DNA of 64,000 nucleotides from Macrotis lagotis (GCF_037893015.1 NC_133662.1:270561944-270625943), one strand, 5' to 3'. Positions 1 to 10,949 are shown, counted from the stretch's first letter. The notes: generated by a model from the letters alone, not told the origin. Program-made: numbers and translations.

Positions 1-295
1 AAATTTCTGACCAGTGGCTGGACCCCCTCGGAGAGCTCCCAAAGCGGATGCTTTTGTTGTCTCTGGGGCTGCCAGATTTGCCCTCTGGACCGGCCTCCGC
101 CCTGGTGTCACAGATTTTTCTCCCGCTAACTGCTCAAATTTTCTCAGGCTAGAAAACTGCTTCATTCTGACCTTTTGTTGGCTTTGTTACGCCAACATTT
201 CATTTGAGATGTTACTTTAAAGACATTTGGAGGGAAACACTGGGAGCGTTCAGCTGGGTGGCTCCCCTGCTCTGCCATCTTGGCTGTGCCTGCTG
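1..295 (+). repeat. Probable marsupial L1 5' end (5' UTR-like)
   Basis: The stretch resembles, from memory, the 5' untranslated region of marsupial L1 elements. It has a GC-rich start with 'ccggcctccgccctggtgtc', a middle reading 'actgcttcattctgacc', and an end at the phrase 'ctctgccatcttggct'. No ORF1 follows, so if this is L1 the rest is missing. An LTR of an old element is the alternative. The element may begin before base 1. Confidence 0.45.
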
Positions 296-1832
296 ATGAT
301 CATGAATGAGATTAGTCTCTAGTTTTCTTTGTCTGTCTAATGTTTTCATAGCTGGGTGACAGAAAATTATCCAGAATGCCATCTTTCCCTTTTAAAAAAA
401 CAAAGATCACAAGGCCTAGACAATGTAAACATTTCTCCTTCTAAACAGGAAGTTGACCCTCAGAAGCAATGGTCACCAGGTCCCCTCGTGTCATGAGTGC
501 ATGTGAGTGGGAAGGTCATCAGCTCCTACCTTGTGCCTCTGCAAGAACTCTATGACTTTCTTGGGGCACCCATCTCTTGTCCTGGTCTCTGGTCTCTGAA
601 CTCAATAAAAATCTCAGTTTCTGGAGAGCAGGGACATTTCCCTTTGATATTTATGTGTCCTACCAACGATGTCTATCATTTCACTGATTCGTTTTGATAA
701 CTTGTACAGGAGCATGTGACAGGACTTCATGCTTCTGCCTTAAGCCTGTCTTTTCTGCTGCTCTCTTCTCTGTCCTCTGAATAGGAAAAGTGAGGAGGAA
801 TCCTAAAAGGGCATTTTCCTCGGGTACAGTGGGTGGTTCCCTGCAAGCCATACACTGGCACAAGTAGTGCCAGTCACTGAAAACCAACCAGGAATTGTGA
901 GTTGTCCACTTAATGAGATGTTAGCATGCATGCCCACACTTTGTAGGGAACAAGAGGAAGGCTCAAATGAATTGTGGGGGGACCGTCCTGAGAACCCTGC
1001 ACACTTGCAATGGAATCCATCAAGTTCAACCCTGTTCAGCCCTAAAAGTTAATCCATCCAGTCCCATGGCCTTTGGACCCACTTTCTCAAAACCTCTTGT
1101 TGGGAAGTCAAGTGGGGCCTCATTCCTTTTGCCTGGACTTGGGAAGTGTTGACTGACAATGATCCAAAGCAGCTAATTAGGAAATCCTCCACAGAGTCAC
1201 TCAGAAGCACCTTTCATAGCTAGTATGTGACCCAGCTGGCACATCAACCCACAAGCTTTGATACCAAGTTCAGAGCAACCCCGACACAAGCTTGGAATGT
1301 CATAAAGTTCAGATGACTATCTAGAGATTAGAGGGTCTAGGTCTTCTGGTCTGGCCTCTCACTTTGCAGTTGATAAATATGGTCCAGGGATGGGCAGCAA
1401 GGTGCTCTTCATATGCCATGGAAACGAATCACAGAAGAGTGTCTTAAGGAATTGTTATTGTTTCTACTGTGGTGGTTTGGTGATGATAGAGTTTGGGTGG
1501 GTGTTGAGAGATAGTATGACAATGCAAACTTTACATTTCTTTGTCCAAATTTAATTAATATCAGATGCCTGGAGCAACCTATAGCCAGACCAACAAGCCA
1601 TCATGGGCACTGTAAATAATTTCCCCTGATCCCTGGAGATGAGCTATCCTCACTTGAGTCAGCCTTGCTATATAACAGTAGTGAATTGTTCTTAAACATA
1701 AAATATGAATTCAATTACTCGCCTAACAGATTAACTTAGTTCATCATGAAAATGGGACTATTTTTATTTATCGAATGTATTAGAGAAAAAATCAGCAAAC
1801 TTTAAAAATGCATGTGATAGTTATTGAAATTA
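296..1832. other. Unassigned non-coding stretch
   Basis: I see no gene and no repeat I can name. Short open frames (up to 68 codons) have no recognisable domain and overlap on both strands. The region 1530-1830 becomes AT-rich. Confidence 0.5.
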
Positions 1833-1986
1833 TTTCTAATACAGTAAAATTTTAATACAATAAATTTCTAATACAATAAAAATACACCATTATGTTCTAA
1901 TACAACAAAATAAAAATATTTCTTATATAGCAAAAATGTCTAACTACAACAAAACATAAAATTGTATTATTTCTAATACGATAAAA
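1833..1986. repeat. Degenerate A-rich repeat with core ttctaatacaataaaa
   Basis: About seven imperfect copies of a 16-17 base core (ttctaatacaataaaa and variants such as ttctaatacaacaaaa and ttctaatacgataaaa) recur at irregular spacing of roughly 18-30 bases. The unit is too long for a simple microsatellite and looks like a decayed minisatellite or expanded A-rich tail. Confidence 0.6.
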
Positions 1987-2156
1987 CCAGGTATTAAAAA
2001 AGTGAAAGCCTGCTTCCTTATTTGACTGATATTCAAATCTATATGAGGCAAAACAAATCAAAGCCCTGCCAATGTATTTTCAAAATAAAATGTTAAGTAA
2101 TTCTGAGCATCAACTTAAATCATTTCCTCAGTTTTCAGTAACTTGAATGCTTTCAG

Positions 2157-2312
2157 TTTTTTTTTCTTTTTTCTTTTTAAAGGCAATGGGGTTAAGTGGC
2201 TTGCCCAAGGTCACATGGCTAGGTAATTATTAAGTGTCTGAGGTCGGATTTGAACCCAGGTACTCCTGACTCCAAGGCTGGTGCTCTATTCACTGTGCCA
2301 CCTAGCCGCCCC
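2157..2312 (-). mobile_element. WSINE1-type SINE, full length, with TSD
   Basis: On the plus strand it starts with a T-rich tail, then 'aaggcaatggggttaagtgg', and ends with 'cacctagccgcccc', which is the reverse complement of the tRNA-like head. Flanking copies 'tgaatgctttcag' (2144-2156) and 'tgaatactttcag' (2313-2325) form a 13 bp target-site duplication with one mismatch. It is non-autonomous and expected to have used L1 machinery. Confidence 0.88.
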
Positions 2313-2325
2313 TGAATACTTTCAG

Positions 2326-3284
2326 TTTTAACACGAGCACCAAAGGCATATTTTAATTATTTGGACCTTTCTAGAAAATGGCTTTGTGAAAAGAAAATTC
2401 AGTTTCTGACACTTCCAACTAAGCAGCTGCAGAATAAGGTTCTAGAGAAATGCTTTTGGAGAATTTCTGATGTTAACTAATGACTGTCAATCTGAGATAT
2501 GGGGGGTTCACCCTGACCTAGAGCACATCATGTAAAGCTCTTCCATTTTGACTCCTTTCATGAAAATTAGTGGTTACGACACCATGAACGAGCTGCTAAG
2601 CTTCCCTTACTGGCTGAGTGGTTCGATTTCAACAGGGACCCATTGGTAACTCATCATTCTAAAGCTGTCAAACTGTTGGAATCCATTGGTTTCCACCATT
2701 GGTGTCTCCTCAAGTCCCTACTCTTTACTTTTTGAAGAAAATTTAAAATGGTTCCCAAGCTGAGTCTTCCTCTGGCTTCCCATTGTGTAAAATGAGCTTC
2801 CACAAGCACACCATATGTGTTTAGTTCAATTGATGGGTTGGTACTAATGAGGCCAGAGACCCCTAAGTGCCTGCCCGTTTAACTATGCTTGACAATATAA
2901 TAATTATCAGCTCGCAGGGGAATGTGTCTGGTTGCTTAGAATGGGGGGAGCCATTGGGGTCCCTCAGTTCCAGCTAGAACACTAGGGCTAAGGACAGGAG
3001 GCAGCTTTCTTCTCTTTCCAGTTAAGGCCTTGTCTATCGAGGAGGAAGAGGAATTTGCTGCTCCTTGGAACTGGTCTCTGTGGGACCGCCTCCCACATTC
3101 AGAGTACACTCATGAACAGAAGTGGAGGACCAAGCAAAAAAATTAGGGGAACTGCTGAGACCTGATGCTGGGTTCACATGGGCACCCTCTTCTCCCCTGG
3201 AGCTTAAGAGTCGGTCAGCTCAGGGCTTGGCCCAGGGAAGCACCTTAGAGGGGCTGGTTCTTTGATTCTTTCTGAACCAGGAGA
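2326..3284. other. Unassigned non-coding stretch
   Basis: There is no named repeat and no credible exon. An AT-rich patch near 2890-2912 (gacaatataataattatc) resembles homeodomain-site clusters, but alone this is weak. Confidence 0.5.
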
Positions 3285-3455
3285 TAATAAAAATTATATC
3301 ATGTGCTCATTAAGCTCTTAATAAGGCACTGCCCTCACAATGGCATGGGAGAACTGTTCTTATTATTCCCATTTCATAGAGGAGGGGACTGTGGTTATGA
3401 CTAGGAAATGGAGAAGTTGGGATTCAAACCCATCTAACTGTAGCACAAGAGTCAG
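3285..3455 (-). mobile_element. MIR SINE fragment
   Basis: Minus-strand MIR landmarks appear in order: a stretch matching 'cattaagctcttaataa', 'cccatttcatagaggagggg' (mutated from the usual 'cccattttacagatgagg'), then 'ggattcaaacccatct'. It is old and diverged. Confidence 0.7.
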
Positions 3456-3714
3456 GTAAGGATGTGACCTAAAGGGAAGATTGGTAAAGTGCCCTGATCA
3501 CTGCTATCCCTGCAGTTCTATGGTCCTGAGAGAGCACCATGTTATTAAACTTTGAAATCTTGTGGCTGACTTTGTGGACAAATAAACCAGTCACAGAGAA
3601 CAGGTGAGCAGAGGGGAGGTTGCAGAATGCCTCACTGGATCCCATTGGACTTCCAGATTAGTTGAATCCTGAATTCGTTGAAGCATGGGTATGAGATGCC
3701 AAAGGGAGAGTGTG

Positions 3715-3810
3715 AGCACCTTGTGTGTCCAGTGTCTACCATAGGGACATATATAGCAGATCAGCACCTTGTGTGTCCAGTGTCTACCATAGGGACATAT
3801 ATAGCAGATC
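3715..3810. repeat. Perfect 48 bp tandem duplication (2 copies)
   Basis: Bases 3715-3762 and 3763-3810 are identical. Each copy starts 'agcaccttgtgtgtccag' and ends 'atagcagatc'. With the sequence to about 3850 it resembles a decayed L2 3' tail ('atacctactagatgtttg'). Confidence 0.9.
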
Positions 3811-4905
3811 AGATACCTACTAGATGTTTGTGGTTTCACTGATTGATGGATGGGGCGTTGGACGATGGATGAGTTTATGAAAGGGAACTGAAGAAGCCGA
3901 GTTCCTCAAATGGAGCATCCTAAGCTAGAGTTTTTAGTTATAGGCCATCATTTGGAGATGGCGCCAGTGTGGTAGGGCCACTGTGTCAATTCATCGGTAT
4001 AAATTTCTGAATTTTCCTGATTATTATGAAAAAATTAGTATTGGGGAGTCTCATTATTATGGCTCTCTTAACAGGGCAACCGCACAAACCCCATGCCACA
4101 GAATATAATCTCCAGGATTTGCTGCACCTGAAAAGAACCACTTCCCCTCCAAGTCCTCTTTCTGAGGATGTGCCAAGTCTTCAGCCTCCTGGTCCATCAG
4201 CTATCTCTGAGGCAACACTGGAAAACTTGCTTTCCAGCTCAGTAGGATGTGAGTGGAGCCCCAGCAAAGTCAACAGGCCACCTCTGGAAGCTTTTTTCCA
4301 AAGCAGGATGCCACTGCCCTCTCTGGCTTGATTGTTTGGGCCTTTGAAACACCCAGAAATCCCCATGTGGCTCCACCTTTCAGAGCCTGGTCTGAGTTGA
4401 AGGGTCCATGGACCTAACTTTGTGCCTGAGGTCCAGCAGTCAGCTCCCTCCATAAAAGACAAAAGTAAACAAGGCAGAGCCTTCCCAAGTGACCCATTCA
4501 GCCAATGTCCAGAGCTCTGTCCAAATAATGTGCCCATTCCCACTTCCCAGGAAGAAGGCCATCCAGAATCAACACTCCTTTCTCCATGCTTGAGAGACAG
4601 TTTAATTTTGTGGGAGACACAAACACATTCATTGGAGCCCAGCTGCTGACAGATGAGCATGGCATATGGGATTCTGGGAGTCAAGGAGGGGCAGCTGATG
4701 GCCAGGGCTGGCCCGGAGGTCACACTCTGCTGCAGGACAGCCTGCAAGTCGGTGATGAGAAAATAAATACCTTAAATCAAGGTTGGCACTAGAAGATCCA
4801 CAAGGGCTTGTGTCCAGTCACATGGGGCAGCTTCTGGTTGGAGGAACACTGCCAAAGAAGCCAGTAGTTAGATCAGAAAGAAACTGAGTGCCTCACAGAA
4901 GAGGA
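3811..4905. other. Unassigned stretch with overlapping short ORFs
   Basis: The stretch holds a plus-strand frame of 101 codons at 4026-4331, starting MKKLVLGSLIIMALLTG, and an opposing minus-strand frame of 188 codons at 4181-4747. Neither shows a recognised domain, and both run through the same DNA, so at most one could be real. A TATA-like 'tataaatt' lies only about 25 bases before the ATG at 4026, too close to serve it. I treat this as non-coding. Confidence 0.4.
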
Positions 4906-4909
4906 AGGG

Positions 4910-5105
4910 AATGCACACTTATTAATCACCTACTGTATATGCCAGACACTGCTAAGCACATGGGATCCTTGTGATAACTCTGGGAGGTTGGTGCAGATGA
5001 GGAAACTGAGGCAGACATGGCTTGCCCAGGGTCACACAACTAGAAAATATCTGAGGGTGGATTCTAACTCAGTTCTTCCTGACTCGCTTTCCACATCATC
5101 ACTTT
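4910..5105 (-). mobile_element. MIR SINE
   Basis: It has a clear minus-strand order: 'ttaatcacctactgtat', 'gccagacactgctaagcac', 'gatgaggaaactgaggca', 'cttgcccagggtcacacaac', 'tctaactcagttcttcctga'. Nearly the whole MIR core is present. Confidence 0.85.
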
Positions 5106-5272
5106 CGCTGCCTTTCAAAGCCCCAGAATCCCAGAGGCTCGCTTCTCCAAAGTCTTGATGGAAGGAAGGGTAGGGGTACCCTTGGCACATTTTCTAATAG
5201 GAACCACATTTGAAATAGGGGTGACGTTCCCAAGATAACCCGCCAAAAGCTCTTTGCTTAAGAGGTGCCAAA

Positions 5273-5396
5273 CACTCAATTTAGATCAACATATAAAATG
5301 GAAGTAATGTGAAGACTAACAATGCCTTTTGGGGCGGGGAGGGAAGTGAGATTAGGGGGGAAACTGTAAAACTGAAAAGAAATAAATTTTTTAAAA
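5273..5396 (+). mobile_element. Severely 5'-truncated L1 3' tail with 13 bp TSD
   Basis: Only about 124 bases of a marsupial L1 3' end are present, with a G-rich stretch, 'aactgtaaaactgaaaag' and an A-rich tail. The flanks 'aagaggtgccaaa' at 5260-5272 and 5397-5409 are identical, which marks a target-primed insertion. Confidence 0.8.
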
Positions 5397-5532
5397 AAGA
5401 GGTGCCAAAAGGTGTAAAATTTAATGATTGAGAGCAAGTTAGATGCCTTCTGCACCTTTTACTCCCTAAAGGGTATTGCCCATTATAGGTACCTGATCAA
5501 CATGGAAAGGAAGACAGGGCTTTCTTTCCCCC

Positions 5533-5600
5533 TACAGTGCCTAGGATAGTGTCTGAAATATGTTTGCTGACTCATTGACTGACTGAAATGAATGAAGGAA
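5533..5600 (+). mobile_element. L2 LINE 3' tail fragment
   Basis: The L2 terminal phrases are visible in decayed form: 'cagtgcctaggatagtgtct', then 'tatgtttgctgactcattg'. Confidence 0.55.
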
Positions 5601-5640
5601 AGAATGGCATGCCTATGATTCCAATTGAATATGCACCTCT

Positions 5641-5757
5641 CTGGGGCAGTAGGTACCACTAGATCTGCTTGGCAGGAGGACCTGAATTCAAATCCAGACT
5701 CAGATACCTGCTAACCCTGAGCAAGTCCCTTCACCTTGACTGCCTCAAAAAGAAATT
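5641..5757 (+). mobile_element. tRNA-derived SINE (Mar1/SINE1-like), diverged
   Basis: The head 'ggggcagtaggtaccact', the B-box-like 'cctgaattcaaatccagact' and the end 'ttgactgcctcaaaaaga' fit a marsupial tRNA-derived SINE. The middle is shortened. Confidence 0.65.
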
Positions 5758-5832
5758 AAAATGAATATGACTCTATTACCCTAATCTGTCCAGTGGAGTC
5801 AAGGACAGCATGTTGACTTCTCCATATTCTAG

Positions 5833-6030
5833 ATGGTGAGGAGATCAAAGGAGAAGGGAGGAAGAGGGGGAAAGAAAGAGGAAGTAGAGGAGGGGAGAGA
5901 GGGAAGGAGGAAGAGAGGAGGAAGGAAGAGGGAGAAGGAGGGAAGAAAAGGAAGGAATTTCTTCAGGTCTAGGCCATTGAGTTCTGTAGGAGCCAAAGGA
6001 AGGGGAAAGAAAGGAGAAGGAGAATTTTAG
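5833..6030. repeat. Purine-rich (GGA/GAAG) low-complexity stretch
   Basis: The plus strand is almost all A and G between 5833 and 5962. It produces a spurious Arg/Glu/Lys/Gly-rich frame of 65 codons. Confidence 0.8.
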
Positions 6031-6454
6031 GACAAGGAATAAGCTAGGTCAGAGACTCTGGAGGAATTGGGATGGAAACTGAGGGCTGAAGGCTCCACAC
6101 AGGACTTTGAGAATCAGCTCCGTGTATCTACTTGGCTCTCTGAGTGATGTTTCAGGTGGTCCACCTTTGACCTCCTGTACCTACTGGGGAGAGATGCTTA
6201 GCCTCCTGCCCATTCTCGGGACAGGTGACTGGTTTCCTCTTCATGTTGGTGAAGCTTCCTCAGTCTCCACCTAGACTCTCTGCAGATCCTGGGGTCTTCT
6301 AATTGGAAAGAAGTCCCTAGTTTCTTGAAGTACCCAGGAGTAACCCAGCATGGCCTCTCCATTCTCTTGAGTGTCCTAGGGGGCTGCCAGCCTAGCCTCA
6401 TCTACTTAGGGGAATCTAAGGCTTCTCCTGACTCATCTGGGCTCCACTGAAGCA
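6031..6454. other. Unassigned non-coding stretch
   Basis: No repeat or gene is recognised. One 67-codon minus-strand frame (6198-6401) has no identifiable feature. Confidence 0.5.
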
Positions 6455-6499
6455 ATCTATCATTTATTAAGCAGCCCCACCAAGGGCCAAACACTGTAT

Positions 6500-6768
6500 T
6501 CCAGTGTTCTTTCTGTTTGGAATTCTCTCCATCTTTCCCTCCACCTCCTGGCTTCCCTGACTTCCTGCAAGTCCCAGAAAACTTCTCCTATAGGAAGCCT
6601 TTCCCAAACTTTCCTGATGGAAGTACATTAGCTCTAATGCATGCTATATCTCCTTTCTACATAGCTGTTTTTCCTTTCCCTTCCTCATTAGGTTGAAAGT
6701 TTTCTGACAACAAGCCCAGCCCTTAGCATATAGTAGAGGTTTAATAAATGCTTGTAGACTGACTATAG
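6500..6768 (+). mobile_element. L2 LINE 3' end
   Basis: It follows the L2 consensus order: 'ctgtttggaattctctcc', 'ggcttccctgacttcctg', 'ataggaagcctttcccaaac', 'cccttagcatatagtag', 'ttaataaatgcttgtagact'. The piece is about 270 bases and well preserved for L2. A short MIR-like phrase ('atcatttattaagc') precedes it. Confidence 0.8.
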
Positions 6769-6994
6769 AGAAGATTGTAGACAGCAAGGCAAAAGGCCCT
6801 TTGTGATGGCAAGGATTTGCTTGATAAATAATGGAACCTGGCTACTGGTGGGCCAAAGCCAATGCCACCTGTTGTCTGTTGCCCAGCAGGGTCTGTCTCT
6901 TAGCAATGGGATTTCAAGGCTCATTCATGGTTCTGGGTTTTCATTGGTGCCCCACGCTCTTGAGGATTCTTCATAAAGCAGTGTGAGGCCTAAT

Positions 6995-7195
6995 GTGGTA
7001 GGGGGAAGACTGGATGGGGAGCCAAGTGACCTGGGTTCAGAGGCCAGTCTAGTGCTTGGGAGGTAGAAGGTGTTCCATAATTGTTGGTTGGTTGATTGAC
7101 CTTGGAGAGATCACTCCTCCATCACTATCCCCAAGTCTCAGTCTTCCCCTGTGTAGTGGGAAGATTGGACTAAATGCCTTGTAAAGCTCCTAGTG
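6995..7195 (+). mobile_element. MIR SINE interrupted by an L2-tail-like scrap
   Basis: MIR parts at both ends ('gacctgggttcagaggcc' and 'agtctcagtcttcccctgtg') flank about 45 bases resembling an L2 tail ('tgttccataattgttggttg'). Confidence 0.6.
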
Positions 7196-7254
7196 GTCCC
7201 ACACTTAGTGCAGAGACCTTGTCCTTCCTAAGGAATCACCCCATTGAGCCAGGC

Positions 7255-7400
7255 AGACTATTTCTTACCTGCTCCAACCAGGCAGATCTCACTGGTTCCA
7301 ACATGCTGTGTTCATGTCCACCGCCAGGCCTTTGTTCAGAGAAAGTCCTTCTCCCTGATTCTTGCCCTTCAAGGCTCAGCTCAGATCCCTCTCCCCCAAG
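7255..7400 (+). mobile_element. L2 LINE fragment
   Basis: Recognisable L2 phrases include 'gccaggcctttgttcaga' and 'cttcaaggctcagctcagat'. A short MIR-like piece ('tttctcctctgtgaaatgg') follows at 7408-7450. Confidence 0.65.
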
Positions 7401-7559
7401 GATCTATCACCTCAATTTTCTCCTCTGTGAAATGGAGTGTTGGACTTGATGATGATACAAGGATAGAAAATCTAATCCACTGTGCTCTCCTCTCCACTGA
7501 GAGCTCCTGGGTCACTTGTCGCCCATCTATCTTATTTCAGGCCTGATATACCAAGTCAA

Positions 7560-7720
7560 ATTTTACAACTATGAATAATCTTAGATTTCATCTAATCCAA
7601 TGACCTCACTTTGCAAATGTTGAAACTGAGTCCCAGAGTGAAATGATTTGTCCAAAAGGTCACTGCTAATTAGCAGCAAAACCAAGAGTTGGGCCTGGAC
7701 CTCCCCACTTCCCTTCTTGT
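7560..7720 (-). mobile_element. MIR-type SINE fragment
   Basis: Minus-strand order: 'tttcatctaatccaatgacc', 'tttgcaaatgttgaaactga', 'tttgtccaaaaggtcac', 'agagttgggcctggacc'. Confidence 0.65.
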
Positions 7721-8017
7721 GGTTCTCAACGTCACACTTTCAGTCTCAAAAACATCCCCTAACACATGGTTGCTGATGACTCCTCCAGAGACCTAGCCTA
7801 TTAGAGGAGACCAATCTGTCCATGAGTTTATTCCACTTTAGCTCAGTCAATCTGGAGACATCCCATGTTACAAGGCCCACACCCAAAGCTTTCCATATCA
7901 GCAGAACCCCACTTACCCATGTTCTGGGTGCTCAGGACCACATCTGCCTGCAACCAGAGCATTGGATGAGGATCTTGGAGGGCATCGGCACAGTGCTGAT
8001 GGAAAGAAGGAATGTAT

Positions 8018-8023
8018 GCACAC

Positions 8024-8068
<45 letters not shown>
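8018..8068. repeat. (CA)n microsatellite
   Basis: CA dinucleotides, interrupted early by two 'ta' steps, run to 8068 with an uninterrupted block of about 37 bases. Confidence 0.97.
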
Positions 8069-8070
<2 letters not shown>

Positions 8071-8259
8071 GGGGGACTCCAGATCTCTGAGGGAACAGCA
8101 CCCTGGATCAACAAGTTGTCTTTCTGCTGTATGGGACCCCGGAGATCCAGAAGGGCATTTCCATGGTGAAAAAGAAAGTATTGTTAACTAATTGCTTAAC
8201 TGTAGGCCGTGGGAGTGGGGAGGTGAGTATAATAAAGGTTCCATCTGGAGGAACTGCTG

Positions 8260-8397
8260 CTGAAGAGTTAGGCTTGCAAAGCACATTACAAACATGAGCT
8301 CATTTAAGAATCTCCCCAACTGGGTCAAGGGGAGTGAATTTTAGATATTTTTTCCTCATTTTCCTGAAAAGGAAACTGAGGCTCAGAAAATTTGTTT
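8260..8397 (-). mobile_element. MIR SINE fragment
   Basis: MIR minus-strand landmarks: 'aaagcacattacaaacatga', 'gagctcatttaagaatctcc', 'gaaaaggaaactgaggct'. Confidence 0.7.
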
Positions 8398-8403
8398 GCT
8401 ATA

Positions 8404-8566
8404 CTTTCTTCCCCTTTCCTTTCTTTTCTCCCCTCTTTTCCATCCCTCCCACTCTCTCACCCTGCTTTTTCCCTCCTTCCTTCCTTGCTTCCTTCCTTCT
8501 TCCTTCCACCCTCCCTCCTTTCCTTCCTCCCTCCCTCCCTCCCTCCCTCTGACTCTCCTTCCTTCC
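8404..8566. repeat. Polypyrimidine tract (CCTT/CCCT)n
   Basis: About 160 bases are nearly all C and T on the plus strand, with CCTT and CCCT units toward the right. Open frames on both strands here are by-products of the repeat. Confidence 0.93.
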
Positions 8567-8569
8567 AAA

Positions 8570-9084
8570 ATGATTTTTTGAACACCTCCCCTGCTCTATG
8601 ATTTTCCTGTATTGGTCCTGGTCTATACTCAGTGTCTTTTGTTCTAAATGGATCCTGGCTATTGTAGTTTTCTTCTCTTTTTCCATTAGCCTAGAATGGC
8701 TTGTGACTTTCCTCTGACCTGTGGCACAGAGACCTTCCTATACACAGAACACTCTGAGGCTTCCAAGTCTGGAGATGGCACCCAGAAGCCACAGGTCCAA
8801 GGCATGATTCTCCTTGGCTACATACCATTGACCCACGAGCATTAATGGAATCAAGTCAGTCATTTCCTGTCTCTGGCCTTCGGTCTCCTCAGCCTAAAAG
8901 AGGGGCTTGGGAATCCTTGCTTACTTTTATTAGTTTCTTAACTCAGTGCCTGTCTATAGTGAAATGGCTTGTCTGGGCTGTCCCCCCAGGCTTCTTGCTC
9001 TAAGAATCTTTCACTGCGCAGAGCATCCAGGCAAACCACATTAAATCACATAAGGTGCCTCTACCGAGGTCTTCTCTTCTTCAG
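8570..9084. other. Unassigned stretch with a faint MIR scrap
   Basis: Only 8840-8925 shows a possible MIR plus-strand trace ('ctggccttcggtctcctcag'). Nothing else is recognised. Confidence 0.4.
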
Positions 9085-9089
9085 TCTGA

Positions 9090-9355
9090 TAGCATGCTCA
9101 TCATTTCAATTTAATCTCCTGTGGCAGGAGGGTCCAAAAATAAAAAAGGCCAAAGCCAGTCTCTGCCTTCAAAGAACTCACAATCTAATGGAGGAGAAAA
9201 CAAGCAAGCAACTACAAACAAGCTATGGACAAGATAAAGAGGGAATCATTAAGGGAGAGAAGGCACTCAAATGAATAGGAGTTGGGAAAGATTTCCTATG
9301 GAAGTCAAGATTCGAAGGAAACCAGGAAAGTCAGGAGTAAATGCGTGGATTTGGA
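9090..9355 (+). mobile_element. Ancient LINE 3' region, L2/L3 (CR1-clade) type
   Basis: It carries the stock phrases of this family: 'ctctgccttcaaagaactca', 'caatctaatggaggagaaaa', 'ggaaagatttcctatgg'. The same family recurs about ten times in the window. The exact Repbase name is uncertain. Confidence 0.55.
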
Positions 9356-9689
9356 AATTCCCTGCAAGGCAGATTGCTACTCATTTATGTTTATCAATCA
9401 CTATTTATTAAATGCCTACTGAGATGTAAGAGGTATTCCTGAAGGACCAGCATCTCTGGTAGAAGGGCTTGATGAGACCTTCTTGGGGTGACTCATCTAC
9501 CTTTGGTATCCACTTTCCCTCAACTCTCACCTGTGGCTCCAAGAAGAATGGGCAGTGCTAAAACTTCTTGACAAATGGGCTAGATTAAGGGTGAGCACCA
9601 GATCTCAAACCCATTGATGAGGTAGGGGGATGTCTACTCCAAGTCATGTGAATTCTTCCCTCAGCAGAAGGGGAGGATGAAAGCGATTT

Positions 9690-9945
9690 GTCTCAACAAC
9701 CAAGATGGCAGCTGTGGAGCGAGACTTAGAGCTTGGTCAGACATTGAAGATGCCAAGGTCATCCACTGCATCCCAGTCTTCTTAACCTTTGTCCTGCTAC
9801 TGGACTTTGATGAATCAGGAAAAAAAGAGGCTGATGACTTTGGACAATTTGGCCTCATTTAATTTCAGTTCACCCTTGAATTAAAAGATTAACCATAATG
9901 TCATTGTCCTCGTAAAAAAACAAAGAACAATAATTGCCTTTGTGA
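9690..9945 (+). mobile_element. Marsupial SINE with 'catcccagtc...gtcctcgt' body
   Basis: The body reads 'gccaaggtcatccactgcat', then 'tggactttgatgaatcagga', then 'atgtcattgtcctcg' and an A-rich tail. From memory this belongs to a common marsupial tRNA-derived SINE. A second relative lies at 24805-25030. Confidence 0.6.
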
Positions 9946-9969
9946 CAAGCTCTGTGCTAAGTGTTAAGT

Positions 9970-10930
9970 ATATCTGTCCATTTTATGAGCTTGACTCTTC
10001 TCCACATGTTCTTCCATGGATTCTCCATTGGTGATACATCCAGTATGGTCCATAGAGGCCTTCCTCACTTTCCTCTGACATTTCAGGGTACCTATGGACC
10101 ACTCATGTCCTTCATTTTCCTGTTACCCTTCAGCCTCCCAATCAGCCCAGTCTGTCTCTTCCAGTCATGCAATTCCTTGATGGCATATTAGATTCCTGAT
10201 CTTCTGAGATTTTCATGGACTCTATGTCAAAACTTCCTCCCACCCACAAAAGTCTCTCTGAGGCCTTCTGTGTAATGTTCAGGTTTAATTCTCCAGAAGC
10301 TATTGTGGTCCATATTTCTCTTCCACACAGTCACATTGGCGGAATCCTGGAATTAAAATGATGGACTTCAGAAAGGCAATCCAGGATTCTTCCTCCCTCT
10401 TGTTTAATTCTGAGGCCAACTTCTTCATCTGCATCATTTGCTCAGAGATATATCCTGATGGGGAAGACCTATAGACTGGCCATCTCGATATATGGTGCTA
10501 TGTGACCAGTAGACATGTTTCATCCACCTTTGAAAACCAGGGACCATCAAAGAGTTCTCTATGAAGTTACATTTATTCCTTTAGCGATGCTTCTTTTCAC
10601 AGGATCACTCATTGAGAAATTTGTGATCACATAATCATAATTAAAGCATGAATCTTCTTTTATTCAAGTTTCCTTTAGCTGTGGGGAAATAACTTTTTAT
10701 TATTTTATTAAATCTATTTCCCTGAAGTATAGGATACATCCATGACTATGTTCACTAGTCCCTTCCTCTGCTAGTAGAAACTCCAGTTCATTTTTCCAAT
10801 GACTCCCTTTGTTTTAAATCAACCTTATTGGTGGGATTTAAATCTAAGAGGCCAGCCCTCCTTTGTTCTTCTATCTTCTGAGAGATGACATGATGAGGAG
10901 AGAAGGATATAGCTCCATTGATAGCTAGCT
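9970..10930. other. Unassigned non-coding stretch
   Basis: Unique-looking, moderately AT-rich sequence. No repeat or exon was recognised. Confidence 0.5.
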
Positions 10931-10931
10931 A

Positions 10932-10949
10932 GGTAGAGATAGGGGAGAT

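Noticed and set aside
1-295. Possible retroviral LTR
   Set aside because: No clear TG...CA ends, primer-binding site or coding part was seen, and the resemblance to L1 5' sequence is better, though not certain.
3999-4006. TATA-box-like tataaatt before the ORF at 4026
   Set aside because: Only about 20-25 bases before the ATG, so the start site would fall at or after the ATG.
4181-4747. 188-codon minus-strand ORF
   Set aside because: No recognisable domain or signal, and it overlaps the equally weak plus-strand frame at 4026-4331.
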